Shown here: piece after piece, positions 30,590 to 40,350 of the stretch
Layout: every line of letters begins with the position of its first letter
How positions within the stretch are numbered: the stretch's first letter is position 1
Source of the DNA: Lachnospiraceae bacterium
GTDB taxonomy: Bacteria; Bacillota; Clostridia; Lachnospirales; Lachnospiraceae
Length of the DNA stretch: 64,000 bases
NCBI GenBank assembly: GCA_910574715.1
Contig: CAJTCH010000008.1
Location: forward strand, 1-64,000
Direction: 5' to 3'
Program-made: the position numbers and the translations under genes
The notes under the pieces: generated by a model
The model's input: the letters and a program-made list of their open reading frames with translations, nothing else
Told to the model about the DNA's origin: nothing
Database searches by the model: none

Positions 30590-33500
30590 ATGAAAAAAAC
30601 GAAGAGAGGTTTATCGAGTATTCTTGTACTTGTAATGTGTCTGTCTTTTGCGCTGCAGCGTACAGGGGCCGTATCTGCTTCGGAGGTAGCGGCGGACGGG
30701 AATGAGGCAGGGAAGGCGGGACATTCCGTGACATTAGAAGAGGCCGCAGGCGGGAAGCTTCGGTTTGGAGAAGAACAGGAGAGGACGAGAGCTTATAATG
30801 AAGGGGATCTTGTATCCTTCCAGGCGGAGCCGGAGGAAATGTTTGTATTGGAGAAGTTAATAGTTATGGATGCAGCGACGGAAGAAGAGATGCCCGGACC
30901 GGAGCGGACGGAGGAAGGAGTCTGTACCTTCCTTATGCCGGGGCGCGATGTGATCGTCAGGGGGACATTTGTCCGAAGGGAGGAATCGGATAAGAATGGA
31001 GCGGCAGATGAGACGGCCGGAGCAGAAGATACAGCAGAAGACGGCGCAGACATAGCGGAACCAGTGCAGATAAATGCTGCAAGGGCTTATGCGGCGGTAA
31101 GGGCAGGGGGCACCTCAAGCCAGCTTCGTGCCAAGATCGGGCGGATCCGGGTATATAACGACAACAGCGAACAGATCAAGACGTATAACGAGGGGATGCT
31201 GGGAGTAGACGGGAAAGCTGCCTTCTGTCTGAATCCGCTTACGAATTTTGCCGGCGGTAATGTCACTGCAGTGAATCTGCTGGAGTATGGGATCAAGCAG
31301 TCGGACATCACGGCGTGCGCGTTGTATATCAAATATGCTTACGAGCATAACGAGCTGACGGAGAACCAGAAGTACCTGGCGGCGCAATGTCTGGTCTGGC
31401 GGCACCTCAACGGTCCTTTCAGCTGGAACTGCGGCAATATCCATGTGGACGGCTCGGATTTTGACCTTGAGCTGCAGAACCAGGTATATGCGGATGCCAT
31501 CAGCAAAGTTGCGGCGAATATGGGTAAATACGTGGGTGGGGGGACTGCTTATCTGAATGGTGCTTCTCAGCCTTTGGCACATTTTACACTCCGCGAGATT
31601 CCGGAACAGCCGGATATTCCGGATGTTCCAGAAGTGCCGGAAGAGCCGCCCAAAGGATTCGCAAGATTGGTGAAGGAATCGGCGAATACGGAGATTACGG
31701 AGAATAACTCCTGCTATTCCCTGGGCGGCGCCCAGTATGGCGTATATCAGAACAGAGCGTGTACACAGCTTGAGACGACACTGATCACGGATACCAGAGG
31801 GCGGTCCGATACCGTGGAGCTTGAGACGGGTACCTATTATGTGAAGGAGAAACAGGCGCCTAAGGGATATATTCTGGATACCCAGGTGCATACCGTGAAG
31901 GTCAGCGAAGGAAAGACGTCTGTCATCCGTGTGAGCGATGAGCCGGTTCATGATATGGCGGCCATCGAGTTGTACAAGATCGACCGGGGAACCAGGATGC
32001 CGGGAGCAGAAGGGGCGGCGTCCCTTGAAAATGCCAGATTCCGGGTGAATTTCTACCAGGGCTATTATGATAAGGAGCATCTTCCAGGTAAGCCGGCAAG
32101 AAGCTGGGTGCTGAAAGCAAGGACCGGAGAGCCGGCAGACCAGGCTGCAAGGAGCGGCAGACTCTTAGAAGAGACTGAGAAGGTATCGGGGGATGAATTC
32201 TACAAGGTCGGCAATACCATCACGCTGCCTCTTGGAACTATCAGTGTCGAGGAGGTACAGCCGCCGGCAGGTTACCTTCTGAACCCGTTATATTTGCAGG
32301 CGGGAAGCGGGGCAGAGAGAGGCGAGGGTATCTATGTCTCACAGATTCTGCAGAACGGAACACAGGCGTCGCTTAACGGCGGGAATGAGTACAAAGTAGC
32401 AGACGGTGTATTTCGGGGAGATTTTGAATTAACCAAGATCGACAAGAATACCCAGGAGCCTATGGAAGGAGTGCAGTTTCGGCTCACATCTAACACGACG
32501 GGAGAAGTACATGTATTTACCACGGATGCGAACGGTCATTATTCTTCTAACTCTGCGTATGCGCCGCACAGCCACAATACCAATGGAGGCGGAATCGGGG
32601 ACGGAATATGGTTCGGACTGAATGCGGACGGACAGACAGCGGCGGTAGACGACACGGTAGGCGCGCTGCCCTATGATACTTATACTCTGGAAGAGTTAAA
32701 GTGTGCCGCGAATGAAGGGAAATATCTCTATAAGGGATCTATTTCCATCACGCGGGACAGCTATACGGTGAACCTTGGCAACATTGAGAATGCGGACATC
32801 CGTATCGGCACTTCTGCGAAGGATGAAACGACAGGCACCCATTATGCGAAGGCAGACAGTGATACGACTATCATAGATACGGTCGACTATATCGGACTTA
32901 GAAAAGGGGAAAGCTTCAGGATGGTCGGAACTCTGATGAACCGGACGACGGGGGATCAGGTAACAGGCGAGGACGGAAATCCGGTTATGGTGACGAAGGA
33001 ATTTACGCCGAAGGATTCCAACGGTACAGTTGAGATGGAATTCTTCTTTGATGCGTCTGCGCTTCGGGGCATGGATGTGGTCGTATTTGAAGAACTGTAC
33101 AAAGGCGGCGAGAAGCTGGCGGAGCATAAGGATATCAATGACGCTTCCCAGACCATTCATTTCCCGGATATTGCCACTCAGGCCGTTGACCGGGAGACGG
33201 ACAGCAACCTCTCCAAAGCGGATGAAGAGATCGTTATCGTGGATACGGTGTCTTATGAGAATCTTCGGGTAGGACGTAAATATACCGTAACGGGAATCCT
33301 GATGGACAAAGAAACGAAAAAAGCGGCGTTAGACCAGAAAGGGAATAAGATCGAGGCTCAGACAGAATTCACAGCAGAGACGGCAAACGGTACGGTGGAA
33401 GTGATCTTCCGGTTTGACGGCAGGGGGATGGGCGGCAGAACGCTTGTCGCATTTGAAACGCTGGAGCGAGACCACCGGGAGTATGCGGTGCATAAGGATA

Positions 33501-35536
33501 TCGGTGATGAAGCCCAGACTATCTATATCCCGAAGATCGGGACGGTGATCCATGATGATGATACGAAGCAGCATTTGTCTCGTGCAGACGCGGATGTAAC
33601 ACTGGTGGACGTGGTCAAATACGAGAATCTTGTGCCGGGAAGGGGCTATGTCTTAAAGGGGATGCTGATTGATACGAAGACGAAGAAGCCGGCATTGGAT
33701 GCGGAAGGGAATGAGATCACGGCCCAGGCTTCTTTTACACCGGATCAGAAGAACGGCAGTGTGGAAATGGTATTTAAGTTCGACGGCTCTAAGCTTGCGG
33801 GAGAGACCCTGACGGCCTATGAAGAGCTGTTCTATAACGGCAAATCCGCGGCAGAGCACAAGGATGCTGAAGATGCAGACCAGACCGTTTATTTTCCGAA
33901 GATCGGGACAGAAGCATCCGATGAGAAGACTGACCTTCGGATGTCCTATGCGGATGAAGAGGTGACCATTAAGGATGTGGTACGTTATGAGAATCTGATC
34001 CCGGGGAAGAAGTATACCATGCAGGGTGCGCTGAAGGATAAAGTAAGCGGTCAGCCCTTGAAGGATGCCGACGGTAAGGAGATCACGGCGGAGACGGAAT
34101 TTACGGCGAAGAAAGCGAACGGCGAAGCAGAAGTGATCTTCCGGTTTGACGGCCGTCTGCTTGCAGGGAAGGTTACGGTCGCTTTCGAGGAATTATTGAT
34201 AGAGAAGAAAAGTATTGCCGTTCACGCAGACCTGAATGATGAGCCGCAGACTGTTAAGTTCCCGAAGCTTCGAACGACAGCCCTTGATAAGGAGACGGGG
34301 GTCAATCTGACGATGGCGGCAGAGGAGATTACCATAACAGATACCGTAGAATATCAGCATCTGGTGACCGATCATCAGTATCGGCTGGAAGGTGTGCTGA
34401 TGGATCAGGAGACAGGAGAACCGGCCCTGGATGCCGATGGCAAAGAGATCCGCGCGAAGGCAACCTTCGTGCCGGAGGAATCTGACGGAACCGCAGAGAT
34501 GACCTTCCGTTTCCCGGGAGAAGGACTTGACGGACATTCCTTCGTTGTGTTCGAGGAATTATATCTTAAGAAGTCGTGGTTTCAGAAGGTACTGATTGCG
34601 GTACATAAGGACATAGAGGACGAAGCTCAGACTATCCATATTCCGAAGATAGGAACGACGGTGCAGGATGACGAGACCAGGACGCATCAGGCCAAAGCAG
34701 ACGGAGAGGTCAGACTTACAGACACCGTATCTTATACCAATGTCCTGGCGGGCTGTGAATATACCCTGAGCGGGATCCTGATGGATCGGGAGACCGGGGA
34801 GCCGATCAAGGATACCGACGGAAAGAAAGTGACTGGAGAGACGATCTTCACGGCAGAGGAACCGGATGGAGAGGCTGAGGTTGTATTTGAATTCGACGGA
34901 AGCGCTCTCGCGGGAAAGACGGCGGTGGTCTTCGAGACACTTACCTATGAGAAGAAACCGGTAGCAAAGCATGAGGATATCGAAGATGAGAAGCAGAGCA
35001 TCTATTTTCCGTCCATCAGAACAACCGCGAAGGGCAAAGAAGGCGAAAAAGAAATCCTCCTGCAGGATGTGATCACCATTACGGACCAGGTAGAATATAA
35101 GAATCTGCTCACCCAAAAAGAATACAAGATCGTCGGAACCGTGATGGATAAGCACAGCGGATCTGCGCTGATCGCGGACGGCCGTCCGGTCACAGCTGAA
35201 GCCGTATTTACCGCCGAGAAACCGACAGGAAGTGTGAACGTGGACTTTACCTTCAAGAATCAGGGATTAGGAGAGCTGGAACTGGTAGTCTTCGAGAAGC
35301 TCTATATGACAGAGAATGACAAAGAAGCCGCCGTTCACGAAGACTTGGAAGATAAGGACCAGACAGTGAAGCTGACTAAGAAGCCGATTCCTCCGGCATC
35401 ACCAAAAACCGGGGATTCCGCTATGCGGCAGGCAGGAATCTATCTGTCCGTGCTGCTGCTCAGCGGATGTTTCGCAATACACATGAGCAGACAGAGAGTA
35501 TTCCGGAAGAGACGCAGAAAAATGCGGAAAAAGTAA
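30590..35536 (+). CDS. Giant cell-wall adhesin: thioester domain, SpaA/Cna-B domains, seven VaFE repeats
   Basis: A 1648-residue secreted wall protein. The signal peptide occupies about 1-32 (GLSSILVLVMCLSFALQ). A thioester-type domain follows, with Cys in AAFCLNP (near 210) and Gln in AAQCLVWRHLNG (near 265), which can form an internal bond that grabs host surfaces. Two or three Cna-B/SpaA domains lie at about 355-750 (for example VKEKQAPKGYILD, FELTKIDKNTQEPMEGVQF). Then come seven VaFE repeats of about 115-125 residues (about 740-1600), each with DTVxYxNL, VVFEEL-like and FPKIGT-like boundary motifs, expected to carry isopeptide bonds. The end SPKTGDS, a hydrophobic stretch and RKRRRK form a variant sorting signal. 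ATG 30590 fits the AGGAG better than 30581. No sortase gene is nearby. Confidence 0.92.
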   Translation: MKKTKRGLSSILVLVMCLSFALQRTGAVSASEVAADGNEAGKAGHSVTLEEAAGGKLRFGEEQERTRAYNEGDLVSFQAEPEEMFVLEKLIVMDAATEEEMPGPERTEEGVCTFLMPGRDVIVRGTFVRREESDKNGAADETAGAEDTAEDGADIAEPVQINAARAYAAVRAGGTSSQLRAKIGRIRVYNDNSEQIKTYNEGMLGVDGKAAFCLNPLTNFAGGNVTAVNLLEYGIKQSDITACALYIKYAYEHNELTENQKYLAAQCLVWRHLNGPFSWNCGNIHVDGSDFDLELQNQVYADAISKVAANMGKYVGGGTAYLNGASQPLAHFTLREIPEQPDIPDVPEVPEEPPKGFARLVKESANTEITENNSCYSLGGAQYGVYQNRACTQLETTLITDTRGRSDTVELETGTYYVKEKQAPKGYILDTQVHTVKVSEGKTSVIRVSDEPVHDMAAIELYKIDRGTRMPGAEGAASLENARFRVNFYQGYYDKEHLPGKPARSWVLKARTGEPADQAARSGRLLEETEKVSGDEFYKVGNTITLPLGTISVEEVQPPAGYLLNPLYLQAGSGAERGEGIYVSQILQNGTQASLNGGNEYKVADGVFRGDFELTKIDKNTQEPMEGVQFRLTSNTTGEVHVFTTDANGHYSSNSAYAPHSHNTNGGGIGDGIWFGLNADGQTAAVDDTVGALPYDTYTLEELKCAANEGKYLYKGSISITRDSYTVNLGNIENADIRIGTSAKDETTGTHYAKADSDTTIIDTVDYIGLRKGESFRMVGTLMNRTTGDQVTGEDGNPVMVTKEFTPKDSNGTVEMEFFFDASALRGMDVVVFEELYKGGEKLAEHKDINDASQTIHFPDIATQAVDRETDSNLSKADEEIVIVDTVSYENLRVGRKYTVTGILMDKETKKAALDQKGNKIEAQTEFTAETANGTVEVIFRFDGRGMGGRTLVAFETLERDHREYAVHKDIGDEAQTIYIPKIGTVIHDDDTKQHLSRADADVTLVDVVKYENLVPGRGYVLKGMLIDTKTKKPALDAEGNEITAQASFTPDQKNGSVEMVFKFDGSKLAGETLTAYEELFYNGKSAAEHKDAEDADQTVYFPKIGTEASDEKTDLRMSYADEEVTIKDVVRYENLIPGKKYTMQGALKDKVSGQPLKDADGKEITAETEFTAKKANGEAEVIFRFDGRLLAGKVTVAFEELLIEKKSIAVHADLNDEPQTVKFPKLRTTALDKETGVNLTMAAEEITITDTVEYQHLVTDHQYRLEGVLMDQETGEPALDADGKEIRAKATFVPEESDGTAEMTFRFPGEGLDGHSFVVFEELYLKKSWFQKVLIAVHKDIEDEAQTIHIPKIGTTVQDDETRTHQAKADGEVRLTDTVSYTNVLAGCEYTLSGILMDRETGEPIKDTDGKKVTGETIFTAEEPDGEAEVVFEFDGSALAGKTAVVFETLTYEKKPVAKHEDIEDEKQSIYFPSIRTTAKGKEGEKEILLQDVITITDQVEYKNLLTQKEYKIVGTVMDKHSGSALIADGRPVTAEAVFTAEKPTGSVNVDFTFKNQGLGELELVVFEKLYMTENDKEAAVHEDLEDKDQTVKLTKKPIPPASPKTGDSAMRQAGIYLSVLLLSGCFAIHMSRQRVFRKRRRKMRKK

Positions 35537-35635
35537 AATGTTATACTGGACACAAAGCCGATCTTCAAGTACAATAGTGAATGTATAAATAAAAACAGAG
35601 TTCACTCGGTATTAAGAAAACAAATTAAACAGGGC

Positions 35636-35668
35636 ATGTATGCAGTCCTTTAAAGGGACTGCATACAT
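35636..35668. other. Strong hairpin between the adhesin and the oxidoreductase operon
   Basis: ATGTATGCAGTCC (35636-35648) pairs with GGACTGCATACAT (35656-35668), around TTTAAAG. It lies 31 bases before the next start codon and has no T-run, so it is more likely a regulatory or RNA-stability structure than a simple terminator. Confidence 0.5.
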
Positions 35669-35698
35669 ATCAGAATACGCAGAAAGGATAAAGAGAAG

Positions 35699-36271
35699 AT
35701 GAGTAACCTTACAGAGATCAGATGGCACGGCCGCGGCGGCCAGGGTGCCAAGACTGCCGCATTGCTCCTTGCAGACGTGGCATTTCAGACAGGCAAATAC
35801 GTCCAGGGCTTCCCGGAGTACGGTCCAGAGCGTATGGGAGCGCCGATCACGGCTTATAACAGGATCAGCGATACACAGATCCGAGTACATTCCAATATCT
35901 ATGATCCGCAGTATGTGGTAGTTGTAGATGAATCCTTATTAGAGGCGGTCGATGTGACCAGCGGGCTTAAGAAGGACGGGGCGATCCTCGTGAATACGCA
36001 GCGCGCGAAGGAAGAGATCATTCCTCATCTGAAAGGATACGAAGGAAAGGTCTATACCATTGACGCCCATAAGGTATCTATGGCGGCCATGGGCAGGTAT
36101 TTCCCCAATACTCCGCTTCTTGCCGCGATCGTGAAGGTGGCGGGGATCATGGATGAGGAGACATTCTTAAGAGAGATGAAGGCGTCGTTTTCCCATAAGT
36201 TTGCCAGCAAGCCGGAAGTGATAGAAGGCAATATGGCAGCGCTTAAGATGGCGCTTGAGGAGGTGCGGTAA
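35699..36271 (+). CDS. porG: 2-oxoacid:ferredoxin oxidoreductase, gamma subunit
   Basis: A 190-residue subunit of a four-chain pyruvate or 2-oxoacid synthase. It shows EIRWHGRGGQGAKTAALLLA at the N-terminus, which is the family hallmark, and GFPEYGPERMGAPITAYNRI. It helps bind CoA and stabilises the complex. ATG 35699 follows AAGGATAAAGAGAAG. Its stop shares one base with the delta start (36271), so gamma-delta-alpha-beta are one operon. Confidence 0.92.
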   Translation: MSNLTEIRWHGRGGQGAKTAALLLADVAFQTGKYVQGFPEYGPERMGAPITAYNRISDTQIRVHSNIYDPQYVVVVDESLLEAVDVTSGLKKDGAILVNTQRAKEEIIPHLKGYEGKVYTIDAHKVSMAAMGRYFPNTPLLAAIVKVAGIMDEETFLREMKASFSHKFASKPEVIEGNMAALKMALEEVR

Positions 36272-36570
36272 TGGCAGCAGATATCACGAAATTAGGTGTA
36301 AAAGCAGCGTGGAAGGACCTGACAGAGGGTATGATCATCGCCGGGGCAGGTACGTCGAAGGAATTCAATACGGGTGAATGGTCTACGGATAAGCCGGTAT
36401 TTATAGAAGAAAAGTGTAAACAATGCTTACTCTGCACGCCGGTCTGCCCGGACAGCTGTATTCCGGTGAAGGACGGCAAGAGAGGCGAATTCGATTATGA
36501 TCACTGTAAGGGGTGCGGTATCTGTGTGAAATCATGCCCGTTCGGTGCAATTACGATGGAAGGGGTGTAA
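36271..36570 (+). CDS. porD: 2-oxoacid:ferredoxin oxidoreductase, delta (ferredoxin) subunit
   Basis: A 99-residue iron-sulfur protein with two [4Fe-4S] motifs: CKQCLLCTPVCPDSC (about 51-65) and CKGCGICVKSCP (about 80-92). It carries electrons from the thiamine site to external ferredoxin. A start at 36271 overlaps the gamma stop codon; GAGGTG lies upstream. The stop is five bases before the alpha gene. Confidence 0.93.
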   Translation: MAADITKLGVKAAWKDLTEGMIIAGAGTSKEFNTGEWSTDKPVFIEEKCKQCLLCTPVCPDSCIPVKDGKRGEFDYDHCKGCGICVKSCPFGAITMEGV

Positions 36571-36575
36571 GTAAG

Positions 36576-37757
36576 ATGGCAAAAAGAGACCGTTTATCAG
36601 GAAATGAAGCGATTGCGATCGCGTTAAGACAGATCAACCCGGATGTATTTCCGGCGTTCCCCATCACCCCGTCCACAGAGATCCCGCAGTATTTTGCGTC
36701 CTTTGTTGCAAATGGACAGGTAGATACGGAGTTTATTCCGGTGGAGAGCGAACACAGCTCCATGAGCGCGGCGATCGGGGCGTCCGCGGCGGGCGCGCGG
36801 AGCCTTACCGCGACGTCATCCTGCGGCCTTGCATACATGTGGGAGGAGTTATACATAGCCGCGTCTAACCGTCTGCCGCTGGCGCTGGCGCTTGTGAACC
36901 GCGCATTGTCAGGACCGATCAACATTAACTGCGACCATTCCGACAGTATGGGCGCAAGGGACGCCGGATGGATCCAGATCTACGCGGAGAATAATCAGGA
37001 AGCTTATGATAATATGGTGCAGGCTTACCGTATCGCGGAGCATGAGAGCGTCAGGCTGCCGATCATGATCTGCCAGGACGGATTTATCACCAGCCATGCT
37101 GTAGAGAACATGGAATTGTTAGAAGACGAAGAGGTTAAGAAGTTCGTCGGCGAATATCAGCCGGAGAATTATCTGCTGAACCCCGAATGCCCGATGGCAG
37201 TGGGGCCGTATTCCATCACGGATTACTACATGGAAGCAAAACGCAGCCAGGCGGAAGGTATGAGGCACGTAGAAGAAGTCGTGTTAAATGTCGCGGAAGA
37301 ATTTGCCGGGATCTCAGGCAGAGAGTACGGCCTGTTTGAAGCGTATCGCATGGAAGATGCCGAATACGCGGTGGTTATGATCGGATCGGCGGCAGGTACG
37401 ACAAAAGACGCCATAGATAAGTTAAGAGAGCAGGGAGAGAAGGTGGGTCTCCTTAAGATCCGCCTCTACCGTCCGTTCCCGGCCGAAGCGATCGCCCAGG
37501 CTTTGAAAGGAGTCAAAGCAGTTGCGGTCATGGACCGGGCAGAGGGTTATACGAATCACGGAGGCCCTTTGGGCGCGGATGTGATGGCGGCGCTGTACCG
37601 GGCGAGATCACAGGCTCTTGCTGTGAATTATATCTATGGACTCGGCGGGCGAGATGTGCGCGTAGAGGACATGGAAGGTATATTTGCAACCCTGAAACAG
37701 ATAGCAGCCGACGGCGATGCAGGCGAGACGTATCGTTATCTGGGAATCAGAGAATAA
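36576..37757 (+). CDS. porA: 2-oxoacid:ferredoxin oxidoreductase, alpha subunit
   Basis: A 393-residue catalytic subunit similar to pyruvate synthase alpha: FPAFPITPSTEIPQYFA, FIPVESEHSSMSAAIGASAA, and the C-terminal transketolase-like part GLLKIRLYRPFPAEAIAQAL followed by DRAEGYTNHGGPLG. It binds the 2-oxoacid and part of the thiamine diphosphate. I chose ATG 36576 over an out-of-place longer frame from 36513 inside the delta gene. The pattern fits pyruvate best, but a branched-chain 2-oxoacid cannot be excluded. Confidence 0.92.
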   Translation: MAKRDRLSGNEAIAIALRQINPDVFPAFPITPSTEIPQYFASFVANGQVDTEFIPVESEHSSMSAAIGASAAGARSLTATSSCGLAYMWEELYIAASNRLPLALALVNRALSGPININCDHSDSMGARDAGWIQIYAENNQEAYDNMVQAYRIAEHESVRLPIMICQDGFITSHAVENMELLEDEEVKKFVGEYQPENYLLNPECPMAVGPYSITDYYMEAKRSQAEGMRHVEEVVLNVAEEFAGISGREYGLFEAYRMEDAEYAVVMIGSAAGTTKDAIDKLREQGEKVGLLKIRLYRPFPAEAIAQALKGVKAVAVMDRAEGYTNHGGPLGADVMAALYRARSQALAVNYIYGLGGRDVRVEDMEGIFATLKQIAADGDAGETYRYLGIRE

Positions 37758-37770
37758 GGGGGGACAAAAG

Positions 37771-38706
37771 ATGAGTTATAATTTCAAAGAGACTATGAGC
37801 AAACCGGAACGTCTGGCGCCGGGACACAGAATGTGCGCAGGCTGCGGCGGAACCATCGCGGTAAGGAATGTGCTGCGCGGACTCCATGAGGGAGATAAGG
37901 CAGTCATCGGCAACGCCACGGGATGTCTGGAGGTGTCTACCTTTACTTACCCATATACGGCATGGGAGGACAGCTACATCCACAATGCCTTTGAGAATGC
38001 GGGAGCAACCTTAAGCGGCGTGGAAGGTGCGTACAGGGCGCTTAAGAGAAAAGGAAAATTAGACGAGACCTATAAGTTCATCACATTCGGCGGCGACGGC
38101 GGAACCTATGATATCGGGTTCCAGTCATTGTCCGGTGCAATGGAGAGGAACACGGATATGGTATATGTCTGCTATGACAACGGCGCATATATGAACACGG
38201 GTATCCAACGGTCTTCCGCGACTCCCATGTATGCGGACACGACGACGACTCCGGTAGGGAGTGCGAGCAACGGGAAACCGCAGAACAGAAAGGACTTGGC
38301 GGCGATCATAGCGGCGCATGACGTTCCTTATGTGGCACAGACCACATTTATCGGCAACTTCAAGGATCTGCATGTGAAGTCTGAGAAGGCGATCTATACG
38401 CCGGGCGCGGCTTTTTTAAATATTATGGCTCCGTGCCCGAGAGGATGGAGATACAATACGCCGGATATCATGGAGATCTGCAAGTTGGGTGTGGAGACCT
38501 GCTATTGGCCGTTATTTGAAGTGGAGGAAGGCAAGTGGATCCTGAATTATGAGCCGAAGAAGAAGCTGCCGATCGAAGATTTCCTGAAGCCGCAGGGAAG
38601 ATTCAAACATTTATTCAAGAAAGGGAACGAATATCTGATCGAAGAATTCCAGAAGGAAGTAGACCGAAGATGGGAAGAGCTGCAGTTCAGATGTTCCAGG
38701 GGATAG
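37771..38706 (+). CDS. porB: 2-oxoacid:ferredoxin oxidoreductase, beta subunit
   Basis: A 311-residue thiamine-diphosphate-binding subunit. APGHRMCAGCGG gives cluster cysteines near residue 22-25, the ThDP motif is FGGDGGTYDIGFQ with the downstream YDNGAYMNTG, and another conserved cysteine lies in MAPCPRGW. ATG 37771 follows AAGGGGGGACAAAAG; an upstream in-frame codon at 37717 lies in the alpha gene. It is the last gene of the operon, seven bases before the symporter start. Confidence 0.93.
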   Translation: MSYNFKETMSKPERLAPGHRMCAGCGGTIAVRNVLRGLHEGDKAVIGNATGCLEVSTFTYPYTAWEDSYIHNAFENAGATLSGVEGAYRALKRKGKLDETYKFITFGGDGGTYDIGFQSLSGAMERNTDMVYVCYDNGAYMNTGIQRSSATPMYADTTTTPVGSASNGKPQNRKDLAAIIAAHDVPYVAQTTFIGNFKDLHVKSEKAIYTPGAAFLNIMAPCPRGWRYNTPDIMEICKLGVETCYWPLFEVEEGKWILNYEPKKKLPIEDFLKPQGRFKHLFKKGNEYLIEEFQKEVDRRWEELQFRCSRG

Positions 38707-38712
38707 AGTAGA

Positions 38713-40191
38713 GTGAAGAGAGAAAAGTTTGGTTCGCGTCTGGGATTTATTCTGGTATCTGCCGGATGCGCGATAGGAATCGGGAATGTATGGAAGTTCC
38801 CTTATATGTGCGGAGAGTTTGGAGGAGCGGCGTTTATCCTCATCTATCTGATATTTCTTCTGATCCTGGGTATTCCGGTTATGATCTGTGAGTTTGCGGT
38901 AGGAAGAGGAAGCCGGCTAAGCGTTGCGGCAAGTTTTGAAAAGTTAGAACCGGAGGGGACTCGGTGGCATGTGATGAAGTGGATCGGTGTGATCGGATGT
39001 TATCTGCTTATGATGTTCTATACAACCGTCGGCGGCTGGATGATGTATTACTGTTACCGCAGTATCAAGGGAGAATTCGTCGGCGCATCGTCGGATACGG
39101 TGGCGGAAGGATTCACGGATATGTTAGGTAATGTTCCGGTTATGACATTCTGGACGGTGCTGATCTGTGTTGTAGGCTTTGCCGTCTGCTATTTTGGAAT
39201 TCAGAAGGGGATCGAGCGTGTATCTAAGGTCATGATGTCCGCGCTTCTGCTGATCATGGTGGTGTTGGTGATCCATTCCATATTTCTGGAGGGAGCAGAA
39301 GACGGTATCCGCTTCTATTTGGTGCCGGATTTTGCCAGGATGAAGGAGATTGGAATCGGGAACGTGATCTTCGGGGCAATGAGCCAGGCATTCTTTACCT
39401 TGTCCATCGGAATCGGTGCGATGCTGATCTTCGGAAGCTATATCGGACAGGAAAGAAGCCTTTCAGGCGAGGCGGCCAGTATTACGCTGCTGGATACCTT
39501 TGTTGCGCTGATGGCCGGCTTCATTATCATTCCATCCTGCTTCGCGTTTGGCATTGAACCGGGGGCAGGACCGAGCCTGATCTTCATTACGATACCGAAT
39601 ATATTTGCTCAGATGCCGGGCGGCCGGATCTGGGGAGCGCTGTTCTTCCTGTTCCTGACCTTTGCTGCGTTTACGACCATCGTGGCGGTGTTTGAGAATA
39701 TTATCTCGTTTGCGATCGATCTGCTTGGATGGTCCAGGAAGAAGAGTGTTCTGGTGAATGTGGTGATGCTTGTTATCTTAAGTATGCCTTGCGTGCTTGG
39801 GTTTAATGTTCTTGCCGGATTTGAACCGTTGGGAGCGGGGACGAATATCATGGATCTGGAGGATTTCATCGTGTCCAATAACCTGCTCCCCCTTGGAAGT
39901 CTGGGGTATGTGCTGTTCTGTACCAGGAAGAACGGATGGGGATGGGAGAATTTCCTCAGTGAAGTTAATGCCGGGGAGGGCGTTCATTTCCCGCGCGGGC
40001 TTAAGGGATATGTATCTTATGTGCTTCCGCTGATCATTATCGTTATCTATCTGAAAGGGTATTATGATATGTTTGCGGGACGCGGGACGGCGGTGCTTGT
40101 TGGATGGATGGCAGCGGCGGTGCTGTTCATGGGATTCGTGCTGTTCTGTGCGGCAGGAGCCGGGAAGAGTAAGGATAAGCAGAATACTTAA
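38713..40191 (+). CDS. Sodium-dependent symporter (SNF/NSS family)
   Basis: A 492-residue membrane protein of the neurotransmitter:sodium symporter family (LeuT-like), with 11 or 12 hydrophobic segments. The N-terminal signature is RLGFILVSAGCAIGIGNVWK followed by FPYMCGEFGGAAFI, which lines the substrate and sodium sites. It imports amino acids or related amines with sodium. The GTG start at 38713 lies six bases behind the porB stop and lacks a strong ribosome site, so coupling to porB translation is likely. The pairing suggests uptake of an amino acid whose 2-oxoacid feeds the oxidoreductase. This is inference. Confidence 0.9.
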   Translation: MKREKFGSRLGFILVSAGCAIGIGNVWKFPYMCGEFGGAAFILIYLIFLLILGIPVMICEFAVGRGSRLSVAASFEKLEPEGTRWHVMKWIGVIGCYLLMMFYTTVGGWMMYYCYRSIKGEFVGASSDTVAEGFTDMLGNVPVMTFWTVLICVVGFAVCYFGIQKGIERVSKVMMSALLLIMVVLVIHSIFLEGAEDGIRFYLVPDFARMKEIGIGNVIFGAMSQAFFTLSIGIGAMLIFGSYIGQERSLSGEAASITLLDTFVALMAGFIIIPSCFAFGIEPGAGPSLIFITIPNIFAQMPGGRIWGALFFLFLTFAAFTTIVAVFENIISFAIDLLGWSRKKSVLVNVVMLVILSMPCVLGFNVLAGFEPLGAGTNIMDLEDFIVSNNLLPLGSLGYVLFCTRKNGWGWENFLSEVNAGEGVHFPRGLKGYVSYVLPLIIIVIYLKGYYDMFAGRGTAVLVGWMAAAVLFMGFVLFCAAGAGKSKDKQNT

Positions 40192-40202
40192 GAGAATATA
40201 GG

Positions 40203-40245
40203 GGCATGGGATGACGTCAGGTTCATTCCATGCCTCATATCTTTT
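40203..40245 (+). terminator. Terminator behind the symporter gene
   Basis: GGCATGG (40203-40209) pairs with CCATGCC (40228-40234), followed by TCATATCTTTTT. It ends the por-symporter transcription unit. Confidence 0.6.
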
Positions 40246-40350
40246 TCAGGAATTGATGATCCTAAACCATGGCAGAATGATAAATTCGCTTGTAACAATG
40301 TATGAGGTCTTATATAATGGAGAAAAGATGCTTAGGGGTGAATCGGGATT

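Noticed and set aside
31115..32080. A 321-codon minus-strand frame inside the adhesin gene
   Set aside because: The plus-strand frame has clear signal, thioester and repeat domains; the antisense frame has none and no ribosome site.
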